Part shown: piece by piece, positions 20,775 to 32,955 of the stretch | How the letters are laid out: each line of letters opens with the position of its first letter | Numbering within the stretch: the first letter of the stretch is position 1 | Assembly: GCA_018894105.1 (NCBI GenBank) | Contig: CM032126.1 | Location: 26,820,391 to 26,884,390, forward strand | DNA from: Jacaranda mimosifolia | Lineage: Eukaryota > Streptophyta > Magnoliopsida > Lamiales > Bignoniaceae | Direction: 5' to 3' | DNA: 64,000 nucleotides | The notes under the pieces: model-generated | What the model was told of the DNA's origin: nothing | The model's input: only the letters and a program-made list of their open reading frames with translations | Databases searched by the model: none | Translations under genes and position numbers: made by a program

Positions 20775-21802
20775 TAACTTGATTGAACACTCCTACTTCA
20801 CTACTGGTTGACATTGTCAGAAAAATATAAGAAACTCAGAAGCAACTGAGAAGAAACTGGGAAGAAGAAGAAGAAACCCGAAAATGATGAAAATAAAAAG
20901 AGAAGAAGACAATGTAGCTCTCGGGTTGGTGGTTTTTGGCTCTAACGTTATTCTCATTCCCGCCATGGAGCTTGTTGCGTTTTTTCTGTTCTTTCTGTTT
21001 CTGGTATGATAGGGTTTACTGTTTGTTTGTCCGGATGAAGAAGAAGTGAGAAAAAATTAATGAAAAATATTATACTTAAGGGCATTTTTGTCAAATCAAG
21101 TGAGTGGGGAGTGATCTCTAAACTTTTAACAAAACTAGGGAGTTTTTTCTAACAAAAAGCAAGTGGGGACTGATAACAAAAGTGGAAAGTGTGTTTGGTA
21201 CTTTTAAATAAGTGTTCCATATTTTTTACGTGACAATAATTTTGTTCTATCACATAGGGCTTATTAATAATAAAAACTAATGTTTTAAATTGTCACCATT
21301 AATAATTAGTGTCACCTTTATGGTAAAGCCCAGTAACAATAAAAACTATCACTATTATTTGTGATAAAATTTTCATCGTTATTAAATTGTCACCATAGAA
21401 ATGTCATTAATTGTCAATAGTGACAGCTTAAGCACTATTATGTCACTATTTAATTTGTAAAAATTATTAAAGTAATAAATAAAATCTTTTGTCACATAAC
21501 ATATATGATTAGTGACAACTTTTGTATTGCTACAGGTTATTTTGTCACTATCTTATGTTTCTTTTTGTAGTCACTTGATATTATATGATTTAGTAGATTG
21601 TAAGTGGAGGATATAGTAATAACGAAAAGAGAAGGAATGCGTATAAGTTATTGAGAGAATGTATATAAACTATTGGAAAATGTATTTTGGGTTTAAAATA
21701 ACTTGGAATTTTGATCAAAATTGTGAGAAATTATTAATAATTTTTTTCAAATAATAAAAGTAAATGAATATGAACTTAAAAATAAAACCAAACGGGGCCT
21801 TA

Positions 21803-22333
21803 GTTTGATTGGGCCGATCTACTATTTTGATATTTTTGTGTCATAGCATTTTTATATTTTTATTAATTATTTTAATATATAGACATTAATTATATATGCA
21901 ATATGTATCTAAATTTATATTTAAAGAAGATTCACGTGTATATATTAAATGAAATTTAAAATAAAGAAACTATACGTGTCATATAATTAGCTTTGTTATT
22001 AATCGTAATTGATACATGATATATCAAAATTATAATAATGTCTAACAATTGAAATTAAATAAATTGCGATGATAAAAATTCGTAAAATCGTATCTAAGGA
22101 CTAGCCGTCCTTTCTTTTACTACTTTTTAGTTTTTACTTACAAAAAAGTTATAGGGCTAAATTGCTTCAACTTTTTGTATATAGAAAAAAAATGCATACT
22201 TGCAAGCTAAAAATAATCACAAGACTTTGCTTATAAGGGAGGGCGGGCAAAGTGGCTCTGGCTGAACCTGGGGAGTTTGAGTCGTTGCACTAAATGATTA
22301 CATGGATACAAATTTGAAAATCCTCATATATCA
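21803..22333. other. AT-rich intergenic sequence
   Basis: No gene or clear element was seen. Confidence 0.5.
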
Positions 22334-22350
22334 TCTTCAAATTTCATATT

Positions 22351-22459
22351 GCCGAGTGGTTTGTGGTCCAGCAGCATAAGTCTCCCACATAATATGAAAG
22401 GTCAGAAGTTCGAGCCCTAACGGACTCCCTGATGTGCGTATGTATAAATAAAAAAAAAA
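22351..22459 (+). mobile_element. tRNA-derived SINE, ~109 bp
   Basis: Has an A-box-like TGGTCCAGCAG near 22365 and a B-box-like AGTTCGAGCCC near 22409, the internal RNA polymerase III promoter, and ends in an A-run. It is flanked by a 17-bp direct repeat with one mismatch (TCTTCAAATTTCATATT at 22334-22350; TCTCCAAATTTCATATT at 22460-22476). Short length, internal promoter, A-tail and long target duplication together make a SINE. It is not a working tRNA gene: no acceptor-stem pairing was seen. Confidence 0.8.
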
Positions 22460-22476
22460 TCTCCAAATTTCATATT

Positions 22477-23909
22477 TTGCCTACTCTTTAGTCAAATTTT
22501 AAATATATCTCTATGAATTCTGATTAAGGTAATAGTCAAATATATATCACTACTTACATTCAGAATTTTAATTAATGAAATATAATTGATTATATTATTT
22601 ATAACATCAAGATATTAAATACTAATAATAGAAAAATCCATCATATGAATAGATTAATAATGTCTATACTAATGAAATTCGAACATAAAATTTTTAATTA
22701 TGAAAATGAAATTTTAAATTTGAATAAGATCTCATTGATCGGACATGATATTTTACGTGCCAAGTACTTTTACAGTTTTCTATAGTAATTGAGATTGGTT
22801 TGAACTTTATTTGTTTATGTTCTGCAACAAATTTCAATAGGCAAAACAATTTCAAATAAAAATGCATGTTCTCTTAGGCCATTACTAAAATACTTGTTTT
22901 TTTTTTTTTCTCCTCCCCAAAAATCCCCCCGCTATATATATTTTATAACAGTATATATATAATCAATTAATCATTACGTATATACATAATTAATTAATTA
23001 TTATATAAATATATGTATATATATATAATATTCAAATTCACCATGTTAACCCATTATTTGATTGTTGTGACTTTTGTAATAAAATTATCTTAGTTTAAAA
23101 TAATTCCAAATAGCATTCATCCAAGATATACTCCAACAATTCTGAAAACAAAACTAAGTAAATTATCACATTCTACAAGCTCATTATCGAAAACATTCTC
23201 CCAATTTTATTTTTTCCCAAACAACCAAAATACGGACGAACAAGTCCTTAATTTTGAGGTGAATTTTCTCAAGTTTTTTGCTAAACAAATGATGATAAAA
23301 AAATTTGGTAACTAGATAAAAAAATTTCCATGTGCAAATTTCTTTATATTTTATAAAACTTTGAGATAAATTAAAAATAAGGAAAGTTTCTGGAGAAAAT
23401 TAATGTAAAATAAACTTTTCTCCCAAGAAAATGAAAATAAAAATAATTAAAAAGGGGAGTCAAAATAAAAAGGGAAAGGGTTGCGGCTGGGTTAATGAAG
23501 CGGCTTAAAATTGGCTTTGTGGATAAAGGCTTGTGGGATTTGTGCTAGGAAAGGATGTAGGTGACTAACGACTAAACCAAAGTACAATCATGTCAGCAGA
23601 AGGTGCAGCAGTTGATGCAGGACTTTTCTCTGGAATCATTGAAAAAAATAGTGGAACTTAAATGCACGTTGACCGAGCCTTGTTGAAGGTGTTTTTGTAG
23701 GAAACAAAAAAAAAAAAAAAAGAAAAAAAGAAAAATAGTTCATATCCAATTTTTATGAACTCTAGTTAAATTTGTATTTTAAAAAATATAAATTTTTATC
23801 AAATAAATAAATTATATATATCATGTGATTAGTTATGATTGACTTAACTAAATTTATATTACAATTCTTTAAAAAAAAAAAAAAACAAATTGTTGCATGT
23901 TCATATTCC
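22477..23909. other. AT-rich intergenic sequence
   Basis: Poly-T at about 22899-22911, TA-rich stretches at 22935-23030 and an A-run near 23707-23722. No gene was seen. Confidence 0.5.
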
Positions 23910-24165
23910 AATATATGTGTGAACATGGTCTCTCCACATGAGAGTTTAGTCTCTATTTTTTTTGAGTTTCCTTCCCCTTTTACGTTTAGAGGTTATTAAT
24001 GGTTTTTTTGGTGGTTATCATATGTATTTTCTGTGATCTGTGAATCTGGACATCGAAAAACTTTCAACATCTTTGGTTCTCACAAAAGAGGATTCTTCAA
24101 CTTTTCTTGTCCCGGATGATGATTGGAGCAAATCTTCATTTGATTCAGAATTGGCTTCGGTGGGG

Positions 24166-25459
24166 TAGGGGCAACAATTTCTAACCCAACCCAACAACCT
24201 GACACGAAACCGATACAAAATTACTAGGTTTGTGTTGGAACTTATCGAGTTGGGTTAAAATTGGGTCGACTCAAAATACAACCCAAAAATTTTGTGTTGG
24301 TTTAGGTTGGGTCACGGGTTGATCCAACCAACCCAAAACTACTTTTTGGATGACCTATTAACCCAACATGACCCAATCCAATACAGCCTACATAATTAAA
24401 AAAAATAAATATAAGCTAGATATTTTAAAATTTAAATTTATTGACTATTATCATATCAAACTACTGCTAAAAGTCTAAAGTGCCCAAAGAAAAGGAAAAA
24501 AAAAATTATAATAAAGTCCTAGTTTTATCTTTTTTCTTATGCCCAATCACAACTGCTCATATTCCTCTATTCGTTATCTCCTTTCCCACTTGGCTCTTGA
24601 GAAAATTCTAATTTTTTTTTTCCAAGTTCAGCAGCCTTGATACACATATGTTCATAGAACTCTGTAGATACCTCTTCTTCCTCAGTCAAGTGATTTTATT
24701 GTGATGTCTTCTTTCTATTGAATATAACCAAAATTAACACAATTTGCATTCCTAAATCTAGCGAATAGGGATAGTTTTTCATTATGCCTGCATGAAGACT
24801 AGTTTAATATCTGGCTTACCTAAAAAAATTGAGTTTAATAATTTTGACTATTGATCCTATTATGTGTGTATGTGTTATATTTTTGTTAATATTGTGCAAT
24901 TTATGGTTTCAATTCATTGAAAAACTAGAGTTTTTAGCTTTTGTCTTTTGGTAAACTATGATGTGTTTAGCAATTCCAGTATTAAAATGATGTATTTTGC
25001 TTTTGATTGGAGAATTATGACAATATTTTCATCATATGCCAATATCAATGTGTGTTGCAAAATTAGAAGGTTGTGCGTGGTTTGTGATGTAAAAAAGTAT
25101 AGGTATTCAAATCCACCAAGTTAATTACCTATTAAAATATTATTCATATTATACAAATATTTATGTGCTGATGAAAATGGACTGTGGAAATCAAATCAAC
25201 AAGCAATGCAAAAAATATAGTTTACATTATCAATTTTTTTGCCATTAAAAAGTACGATTCTCATAATGGGTTCGGTGGGTTGTGGGTTTTCAGGTTATTG
25301 GGTTAACCCAATTTATAAACAGGTTTACTTGGGTCGACTTGATTTGGGGTGGGTTAGGTTTGGGTTTATGCTTATCGGGTTTGGGTTGAGCAAATTTATG
25401 TAATACCCCTACTTTGGTTCAACATAAACCCACCCAACCTACCTGAATTGCCACCCCTA
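24166..25459. mobile_element. hAT-like element inserted in the LINE
   Basis: Left end TAGGGGCAACAATTTC and right end GAATTGCCACCCCTA are inverted relatives (TAGGGGTGGCAATTC type). Long subterminal stretches of AACCCAACCC/GGGTTGGG type follow on both sides. GTGGGG lies directly outside both ends (24160-24165 and 25460-25465), shorter than the 8 bp expected for hAT, perhaps through mutation. The interior is AT-rich and non-coding. Confidence 0.72.
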
Positions 25460-25540
25460 GTGGGGCATGTGTTTTAAAGCCTTTTAATTTTTCAAGCTTT
25501 TCAAACAATATAAATCAGAATTATAAACCCCAGGCATGTT

Positions 25541-25780
25541 ATGGATCTTCGATTAATCAGTGATTTTTGCCTTATCTTTAAACATGTGTGTGATACGGAA
25601 AAGGTTTTACAGGGATGTCCATGGACGTTCAACAAGAATTTAGTGGTTATTAACGAACTAAGTACAGATCAAGACCCAGTCTCCATGAATATGGATTGTT
25701 GTGATTTTAGGTTCAAATTTGTGGTGTCCCTTTTCTTAAACGAACCGGAGAAATTGCAAAAGTTATTAGTGATAAAATAG
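25541..25780 (+). pseudogene. LINE ORF1 fragment, DUF4283 domain
   Basis: Contains VLQGCPWTFNKNLVVINEL followed by a D-x-CDFRFKF segment, matching the DUF4283 domain found in ORF1 of plant L1 elements (pattern EGxPWxFxxxLVxLxE). Related sequence continues out of frame to about 25875 (a VSLNISKPLLR-like stretch). The zinc knuckle expected next is not intact. Confidence 0.7.
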
Positions 25781-26701
25781 GTTTTTTTTTTAAGAGGCAG
25801 ACTTGGATTTTCATTCCAAGAAAGGTTGTGAATTTCTCAAAATTAGGGTTTCTTTAAACATATCCAAGCCTCTCCTTCGTGTTCTTTACATTAGCAGGAG
25901 TACTAGAGAAAAAATTCGTATAACACAATAGTATGAAATACTTTCTAAAGACTTTTGAATTTTGCATCCCTTTCAGATGATACCATGAATCCGTTTGCTC
26001 ATATAGCCAAGAATGTTTCTAATAAAATATCTTCATCTAATGTTTGTGGAGGTGCCATTTTTGGTAACTTTTCGAATCATGTTCATAATCATGGCAATAG
26101 CATAATAGTGGCAGTTGAGACTGATGTTGCCTCTCAGCATGGTGGTTTTGAAGGCGGTCAAATTGTTAGTCAAATGGAGGATATTTGGACTACTGATCTT
26201 GGGATTTTGGACCTCTCAATGGTATTAGGCCTTCGTTGGGACAACATTATTCTCCATAATCTGAACATATGGTTGGGTTGGGCCAAGTTGCAAACAACTA
26301 TTCCAGTGCGCTATCAGAAGAATAAAGTGGGCCTTTAGTGGATATCATCAATCATATTAAGCAGCACACTAATCTTACTCTCATTCGACCATAAGCATAG
26401 GACAATTCTCCACCTAAATATCCAATTATTGTATCTTCTCTTAATTTAATCGAGGTCTCTTTGCAACTCAATATTGATCACACTAAATCTTCAACACCAT
26501 CGAGGTAGAGTTAGGCTGATTTTAGTGTGTGCAATAAGAGACGAATGTCCATCTCTCACAAGCGAAAGGTTCATTCAAGGCATCATAAGATTTCTAGTAT
26601 CTCTGTTAGACCTTCCGAAAAACTTTTGCTTGACGATTCTATTACTGAGGTTGATCACATTGTTTCAGCGGTGGCGACTATCCAGTGGTCTCGTCGATCA
26701 C

Positions 26702-27333
26702 CATGATTTTCTTATGCTGGAACTGTAAGGGTTTGGGGAATCCCTGGACAGTTCGTGAAGTGGACGAATTGATTCACTGACATAATCCCCAATAGTTTTC
26801 CTTTCGGAAATAAAACTTAATGGTAATAAAATGGAAAGAATCCAAGATGGTCTTGGTTTTTTTGGTGTCTCTATGAATGTAATTAGGTCTTCTGAAGGTC
26901 TGGCAATGCTCTGGAGAAAGGAAATGGCTGTTGTTCTTAACCATATGTCCAATCAACACATTGATGTCATTGTTTTAGATGATTCTACTAAACATAGATT
27001 TCATTTTATCATATTTTTATGGTGTATCAGAAATGTCCCACTATAAAAAATTCTTGGGAGTTATTACACAATCTTAGTTCTTAAATTTCTATTCTATGAT
27101 TGTGTGCAGGGGATTCTAATGCTATTCTAGCTTCATCTGGGAAGCAGGCCAGGTCAGGAATTTCATACAGTAAGGCTGGGGAGTTTCAGAATGCTTTGTA
27201 TGACTCAAATCTACATGATCTAGGATTTGAGGGCTTTCCATTTACTTGGTGTAACAAGAGGAGCCATCCATATATAGTTCGGGAATGGTTAGAAAGTGCT
27301 TGTACTTCTTTAAGTTATTTTCGAAAATTTTAA
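26702..27333 (+). pseudogene. LINE endonuclease domain, broken
   Basis: Starts MIFLCWNCKGLGNPWTVRE, the N-terminal strand of L1-type endonucleases with the metal-site Asn in WNC. A stop follows within about 75 bases. Later pieces include GLAMLWRKE (26900s) and, at 27100, CAGDSNAILASSGKQ (family pattern GDFNEIL), then LGFEGFPFTWCNKR. At least three frame breaks. Confidence 0.75.
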
Positions 27334-27458
27334 TCACATCAAGTCAAACACTTATTTGGAATAAATTCTAATCACTTATCAATTCTAATCACGTTTGATG
27401 CCTCTAGCTGAATTATCGTAGCAAATCACGACAGAGGTTCAATTTCGAATCCTTTTGG

Positions 27459-28860
27459 TTGAAATATGATGAATGTGAACAGATTGTTGAACAAACTTGG
27501 ATCAATTCGAATGCTAAGTCAAATTTTCATTCGCTAAATGAAGCACTTAACCATTGCAAGGTGGGGCTAATCAGATGGAATAATAATGTTGTTGGTTCGG
27601 TGAAAATGACGGTACAATCTCTTCGTGACCAAATTGAACGGATTTCTAATGGGAATTTGACTGTTGAAACTCGACCTCGCCTTTTCGAGTTGTATAAGGA
27701 ACTAGTAGATATGCTGGATAAGAAAGAGGAAATATGGGAATAGTATTCTAGAGTAGAATGGTTGAAAGAATGTGATCAAAATATGAAGTTTTTCCATGCA
27801 AAAGCCTCCACTCGATTCCATAACAATTTCATTAGTAAACTAAAATTAGACTCTGGTGATTGGTGCCAATCTAGAATTGAATTGGAATCTCTAATCCTCA
27901 AATATTTTAGAGATCTTTTCTATTCTAGTTGCCCATCAGTAGTTGATATGCACTTGGTCTTTCAACATATTGCACCAAAAGTGGACGGCCAAATGAATAG
28001 GGAATTGCTGAAGCTATATACCACTGAGGAAGTTAAATTAATTGTTTTCCAAATGTCTCCTATGAAATCTCTAGGGCTTGATGGAATGCCAGCTTTTTCT
28101 ATCAATGGTTTTGCCGAAGAGTGAAAAGTGATGTGATATCATTTGCTCTCAATTTTTCAAATAAAGGCAAGCATATCTTCGAGCACAATTATAATCACAT
28201 TATGCTAATACTAAAGGTTAGTAAACTGGAATTCATTACTCACTTTAGACCTATTCGCCTTTGTAATGTGGCCTACAAGATTGCTTCTAAGATGATAACT
28301 AATAGGCTAAAACCTTTTGTGGATTCTATTATCTTGTAGTGTCAATCTACTTTTGTTCCTTCAAGGCACATTACTAATAATGTGCTGGTTGCGTTTGAGG
28401 TTAACAAATTATATTAGGAAGGCTAGGCAAGGGAAAGCGGGCTCGATGGCTATCAAGCTTGACATGAGCAAAGCATATGATAAAATTGAATGGCCTTTCT
28501 TATTTAATGTTATGTTTAAATTGGGTTTTGCGACACCATTTGTTGATTTAATCATGCAATGTGTTAACTATCCTATTTGGTTGTTCTTAATGATGACCAG
28601 TTAGGTTACTTTCATCCTTGATAGAGCCTAAAGCAGGGAGATCCTTTATCTCCATATCTCTTTTTATTTTATGCTGAGGCTTTAAGTCCTCTTCTTAAGA
28701 AAACTGAAGAGGAAGATCAGTGTATTGGTATCTCTATATGCAGGAATGCTCCTCGAGTCTCTCATTTGCCTTTTGCAAACGATACACTTTTATTGGGTCA
28801 AGTAACCGTGAGTGCAACCACTTTGTTTCAAGATGTTCTTTATTAATATGAACTTGCTTT
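27459..28860 (+). pseudogene. LINE reverse transcriptase, broken
   Basis: Pieces in order: linker (27459-27743); NMKFFHAKASTR and QMSPMKSLGLDGMPAFS (27762-28124), the family's PTKAPGPDGxPAxF; FRPIRLCNVAYKIASKM (28240s); MAIKLDMSKAYDKIEWPFL (28446-28502), with the first catalytic Asp in KLDMSKAYD; GDPLSPYLF (28640s). The active-site FADD reads FANDTLL (28770s), so one catalytic Asp is Asn. Stops and frame changes separate the blocks. Confidence 0.85.
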
Positions 28861-29190
28861 TGCTCAGCACATAAATTTGGATAAGTCTTCAATTGTTTTC
28901 AGCAAGAATACTGATTTGGATTCTCAAAGATCTATCCAACAAATTCTTGGCATGATGGTAGTGGAAAAGCACAACAAATACTTAGGACTTCCTTCTGTTG
29001 TTAGTAAAATAAAGAAAGACATCTTTGCTTTTATTTGTGAGAGGGTATGGAGTTGAATTAATAGCTAAGTGAACAAACTTTATCCTTTACCAATTGAGAA
29101 GTTCTTTTAAAGGTAGTAGTCTAGGCTATTCCTATATATGTCATAAGTTGTTTTGAACTCCCTGAACATCTGCTTAAAGATATTGAATCA

Positions 29191-29472
29191 ATGATGGCTT
29201 TTTTTGGGTGGAATCACAAGCATATTAGAAAAATCCATTGGTTCACTTGGGAGAACCTTGGTCATAGTAAGCGTGTTGGAGGTATGGGCTTTCGAGATCT
29301 TCGTTCATTCAATAAAGCTTTGTTGGCTAAACAATGTTGGCACCTACTTACTAGACCACATTCTCTATTTGCTAAGTTGTTCAAGGCTAAATATTATCAT
29401 AATTGTAGTGTCATTTATGCTACTTTAGGGTGTAGTCCATTTTTCACTTGGAGAGGAATATGGGATTCTTAG
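29191..29472 (+). pseudogene. LINE post-RT region
   Basis: Contains HWFTWENLGHSKRVGGMGFR, then FNKALLAKQCWHLL and SPFFTWRGIW, a conserved block downstream of the RT in plant L1 elements (WxxLCxPKxxGGLGFRDLxxFNxALLAKQ). Open for 93 codons and ends at a TAG. Confidence 0.8.
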
Positions 29473-30437
29473 CAGCTTATTAGAGAAGGTACCTGCTAGA
29501 GTGTAAGATCCGGTTTCGATATCTAGATAATGTGCAACAGATGGGTTTCAGGCCAACCATCTTTTTGAATTTATTCTCCACCTAAACTGCTTCCTCCAGA
29601 TTTATCTATTTCAAGCTAATTGATGTTTCCTCAAAGAGCTGGAATTTTGATTTGATTAAGCACACTTTTCTTCTTTCTGATTGTGAAGCTATCCTAAGTA
29701 TACCGTATGGAGGTTGGCATAATCCAAATGTTCTCATATAGCATTACACGCACTTCGAAAATTTTACTATCAAATCAGGATATCATCTTGCAATGTCCAT
29801 TAAAGACAGAACAAGAGAAGCCAACCAAAGTTCCTCAAGTTCTGGGGCTCAGCTTGATTTCCTTTTATTTGGAAGTGTGATGTCCCTCCCAAAGCATGAC
29901 AGTTTGCTTGGAGAGCTGCAAGCAATATACTTCCAACGAAATCTTTATTTTGCAATAGAAAATGCTCGACGATCCTTATTATGATATTTGTGACAACATA
30001 ATTAAAGATGGTCTTCATTGCTTATTACATTGTAACTTTACCTAGCAGGTTTTGGCTCTTTCTAATTTGCCCTTGCAAATTGCCTACCAAACTGTTGATT
30101 CAATGTTTGAATGGTTTTGTGGGGTTTTTGAATCTTGTGACAAAGAGCAATTTGAAGTCTTTCTTGTTTGCTTGGAGCCTCTAGAACCTCAATAACAAAT
30201 AGAAGTTTGAGGGGGATGGAGGATTACCTCTTGCAATCGTTGAGTTTGCTTTTAATTATCTTCATCGACACAAGTAAGCCTTGATGCGTAGTATTCCAAG
30301 TAATCCAGCTCATATAGTTTCATCCTAGGTGGCGCCATATGTAGATCAAATCAAAAATAAAATTTGATGCTGCCATCTTCAAGGAAGTTTAGTCTATCAA
30401 CATTAGCTTGGTTGCTTGAGATTGTAATGGTTTTTGA

Positions 30438-30797
30438 GTGGCATGGAGCTCATGGCTACTTCCTAGTTGTGTTGATGCAAAAGTTGCGAAGGCCTTTGCG
30501 GCTAAATTGGCCTGTGAAATGGTTTCTAATTTTGGTTGGCAGAATATTATTATTAAAGGTGATTGTCTTACAGTTATACAAGCTCCTAGAGCGAATTCAC
30601 AAAATTTATCCTGCATTGGCCCCCTCATTTCGGACGCCAGAAGAAATATACCGAGTCATACCTTCTTTTCATTTCATCATGTCCGTCGAAATGCAAATCG
30701 TTGTGTACACCACTTAGCTAGACATGATTTTTATTTACTGCAATCTTTAATTTTTGATTGTGATGTAATTGCTCGGGCACTATCTTTTGATCGTTAA
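30438..30797 (+). pseudogene. LINE RNase H-like domain
   Basis: Contains AKAFAAKLACEMVSNFGW, IIIKGDCLTVIQA (family EGDSLxVVxA with the catalytic Asp) and FHHVRRNANRCVHHLARHD (family HVxRxxNxxAHxLA). This is the RVT_3-type RNase H domain at the C-terminus of plant L1 ORF2. The stop comes just before the A-run and target duplication. Confidence 0.8.
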
Positions 30798-30843
30798 TAT
30801 AATGATGCTAGTTTTTTCTCTCAAAAAAATATATGTGTGAACA

Positions 30844-32231
30844 CATTTATCACTTGATTGGTTCATGGTCTTGACATACATTAATGGTAATAACAAAATA
30901 ATAATTGTATAATTAACTTGAAATCAACCACCCCAATTACGAGAACACGACTACCTAGGTTTAGTTGGTTGTTGACTTTGGAAGGTAAAAATAACCGAAT
31001 AAAAATTGGCTGAGACCAAAATTGATGATTGAATGTGTTATTTTTCTATTTTATTTTTTTGTTGGAAGTTGATTACATTTATTTATTTATTTATTGTTGG
31101 GATTGGTGTGGAATGAATGACAACTAATTGATGAATGACTGAAGTCAGGAAAATATGTCATGTTATGGGTAATATTTATTTTTCGAAAATATGGAATACA
31201 TTTTTTCATTTTTTTAAACACGTATTTTATTTTTGAAAGCCTACGTGTTTTTTTTTTTTTTTAATTTTGAAGTTATTCTGATGACTAACAGGATTGTATT
31301 ACACTATACTTTTGAAAAAAATTACAGGTGACTATGATCAATGATTAATACACTTACTTTATGATCCAAGTGCACCAATAATTAAGCCCCACCCCCGAAC
31401 CCCAATTCTCGTTACTGTTGTTTGCTCACCCGTTTTGCTCTTATGGTCAACAACAACTTGCATCCTCCCTTCCCCAACCCCCGCCCCCTCCCCTCTCAGT
31501 TTTCAATCACAAGTAACGAGTCAAATGAGAATTAATTACTTTCTTCACCCAAATATATGGAATAATTTGACTGAATACCAAGTTTTACATAAAAATTGAA
31601 ATTATAAATTTTTATTATTATTATTTTTAAAATAACTACCTACATTAATAACGTCATGTTAGTATTTTAATTGATAGGGTAGTTTCAAAAAGAAAAATAT
31701 TTTTATTTAAAACAATAAAAAAATCGAACGTTTTTGTGAAATAATGGCAATAATAAATTTATAATAAATGTGGTGTAATATTAAGATGGCCGGATTAAAA
31801 AATTTCTTAGTTGTTTTGTAGGTGGGAAAGTACTTCACTTATTTTAAATTTATTATTTTACTTTCTCTAAAATATTTTATTCAATTTTATTTAAAATATT
31901 TTTCATAGTTATGTGCCAACACCCACACTATAATTCCCTTTTTCGTGGGGAAGATATTATGAAATATCCCAAAGTTTTCAATTTTTCAAGTTTGAGTTAA
32001 GACTTGGTATAGGTATAACGAGAGTTGGGATGGAAGCATTAATTACCCCTTGCATAATAATCACTTTTCCCCTAAATTTAACACTCTTATTTATATAGAT
32101 GTTTCAAATATAGTTTTATTTTTTAGAATAATAATTTATTTAAATTAATAATTTTAGTACTATCAATTTTTATCATTATTCTAAAAGACAATAATGTAAA
32201 GGGTATTGGTATTTGCACTCTAAAGTTTATT
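30844..32231. other. AT-rich intergenic sequence
   Basis: T-run near 31248-31262 and a C-rich patch near 31386-31495. No gene was seen. Confidence 0.5.
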
Positions 32232-32491
32232 ATTAGCACTTCAATTGATTTGTAGTATATAGAAATTGACCATTATATTCGTTTATTTTCAAGATATCAT
32301 TTAATTTAAATTGTTGGATAATTATGCCCTTATTCTACTATTCTTTGTCCTATTAAATATAATCTTAGTGCCAATTGATTTATAGTATATAGAAATTGAC
32401 TGTTATATCCCTTTATTTTGAAGATATCATTTAATTTAAATTGTTAGATAATTATGCCCTTAGTGTACTATTCTTTGTCCTATTAAATATA
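32232..32491. repeat. Tandem duplication, two ~130-bp copies
   Basis: CAATTGATTTRTAGTATATAG begins near 32242 and again near 32372. The following 120 bases match closely, through TTCTTTGTCCTATTAAATAT in both. Confidence 0.85.
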
Positions 32492-32923
32492 ACTTTAGTT
32501 CATTCTTAGCCTTGATTCATTCCATATCAAACTTGATAGTGCACATAAAAATAAATAGATTATCTCATCTCTAAATTCAATCATCTCACTGAAAACATGG
32601 CTATGAACTTTAATAGGAAAATGATATATAGCATCACTACAAAATAGTATATTTTCACACCCAAAACGTGGGTTTTGTTTTATTTCATAAAGATTGCTGT
32701 ATAAAGTTATTCCAATAAAAAAAATGAAATAAAGAAAGAAAAGAACACTGCATCTTATTATTTAGATCTAATAAAAAATCACCCATAACGTGCGTATCAA
32801 AAAAATGTGGATAATAAGCCTCATTTTCTCCTCAATAAAATGTGAGTAGTTTTACCAACCGCCTAATTATCTGCCACGTTTTTACCCAACCCACAGGTGC
32901 CCACAGGTAACCTGTGAACAATC

Positions 32924-32955
<32 letters not shown>

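Larger units (their letters stand above)
14440..21218 (-). mobile_element. Mutator-like element with gutted transposase
   Basis: Diverged inverted repeats of about 100 bp lie at 14440-14565 and 21094-21218. Shared blocks include ATCAGTCCCCA, AAACTCCCTA and ATCACTCCCCA, in the same order when the right end is inverted. Both ends start GG, and ATATTTTTT occurs directly outside both (14430-14438 and 21219-21227), a 9-bp duplication as expected for Mutator elements. Inside, on the minus strand, lie an N-terminal (20541-20774) and a C-terminal (18795-19116) piece of a MuDR-type transposase. The region with the catalytic DDE residues is not recognisable; the space is filled by tandem repeats. The element must depend on proteins from relatives, or be dead. 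Confidence 0.7.
14202..21799. mobile_element. Harbinger-like element split by a MULE
   Basis: The left end GAGGCCTTGGT (14202) and the right end, whose inverse reads GGCCCCGTTTGGT (from 21799), are related. Both are followed by similar T-rich subterminal sequence (TTATTTTTAA...TTC). TTA lies at both borders (14199-14201 and 21800-21802), the 3-bp duplication typical of PIF/Harbinger and Tourist-like elements. The parts outside the MULE (14202-14429 and 21228-21799) are full of GTGACAA/TTGTCAC words in both directions and have no ORF. The host element would be about 0.8 kb without the MULE. The ends are degenerate, so the family call is moderate. Confidence 0.42.
23926..30827 (+). mobile_element. 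L1-type LINE, full length, inactive
   Basis: Bounded by a perfect 16-bp direct repeat AATATATGTGTGAACA (23910-23925 and 30828-30843), with a short A-run at the 3' end. This is the signature of target-primed reverse transcription. Domain order on the plus strand: ORF1 DUF4283-type domain (25541-25780), apurinic-type endonuclease (26702-27333), reverse transcriptase (27750-28860) and RNase H-like domain (30438-30797). Many stops and frameshifts make it inactive. About 1.3 kb of its length is a later hAT-like insertion at 24166-25459, so the LINE itself is about 5.6 kb, normal for plant L1 elements. Confidence 0.88.

Noticed and set aside
22351..22459. tRNA gene
   Set aside because: Only the pol III boxes are tRNA-like; there is no acceptor stem, and the target duplication and A-tail mark a SINE.
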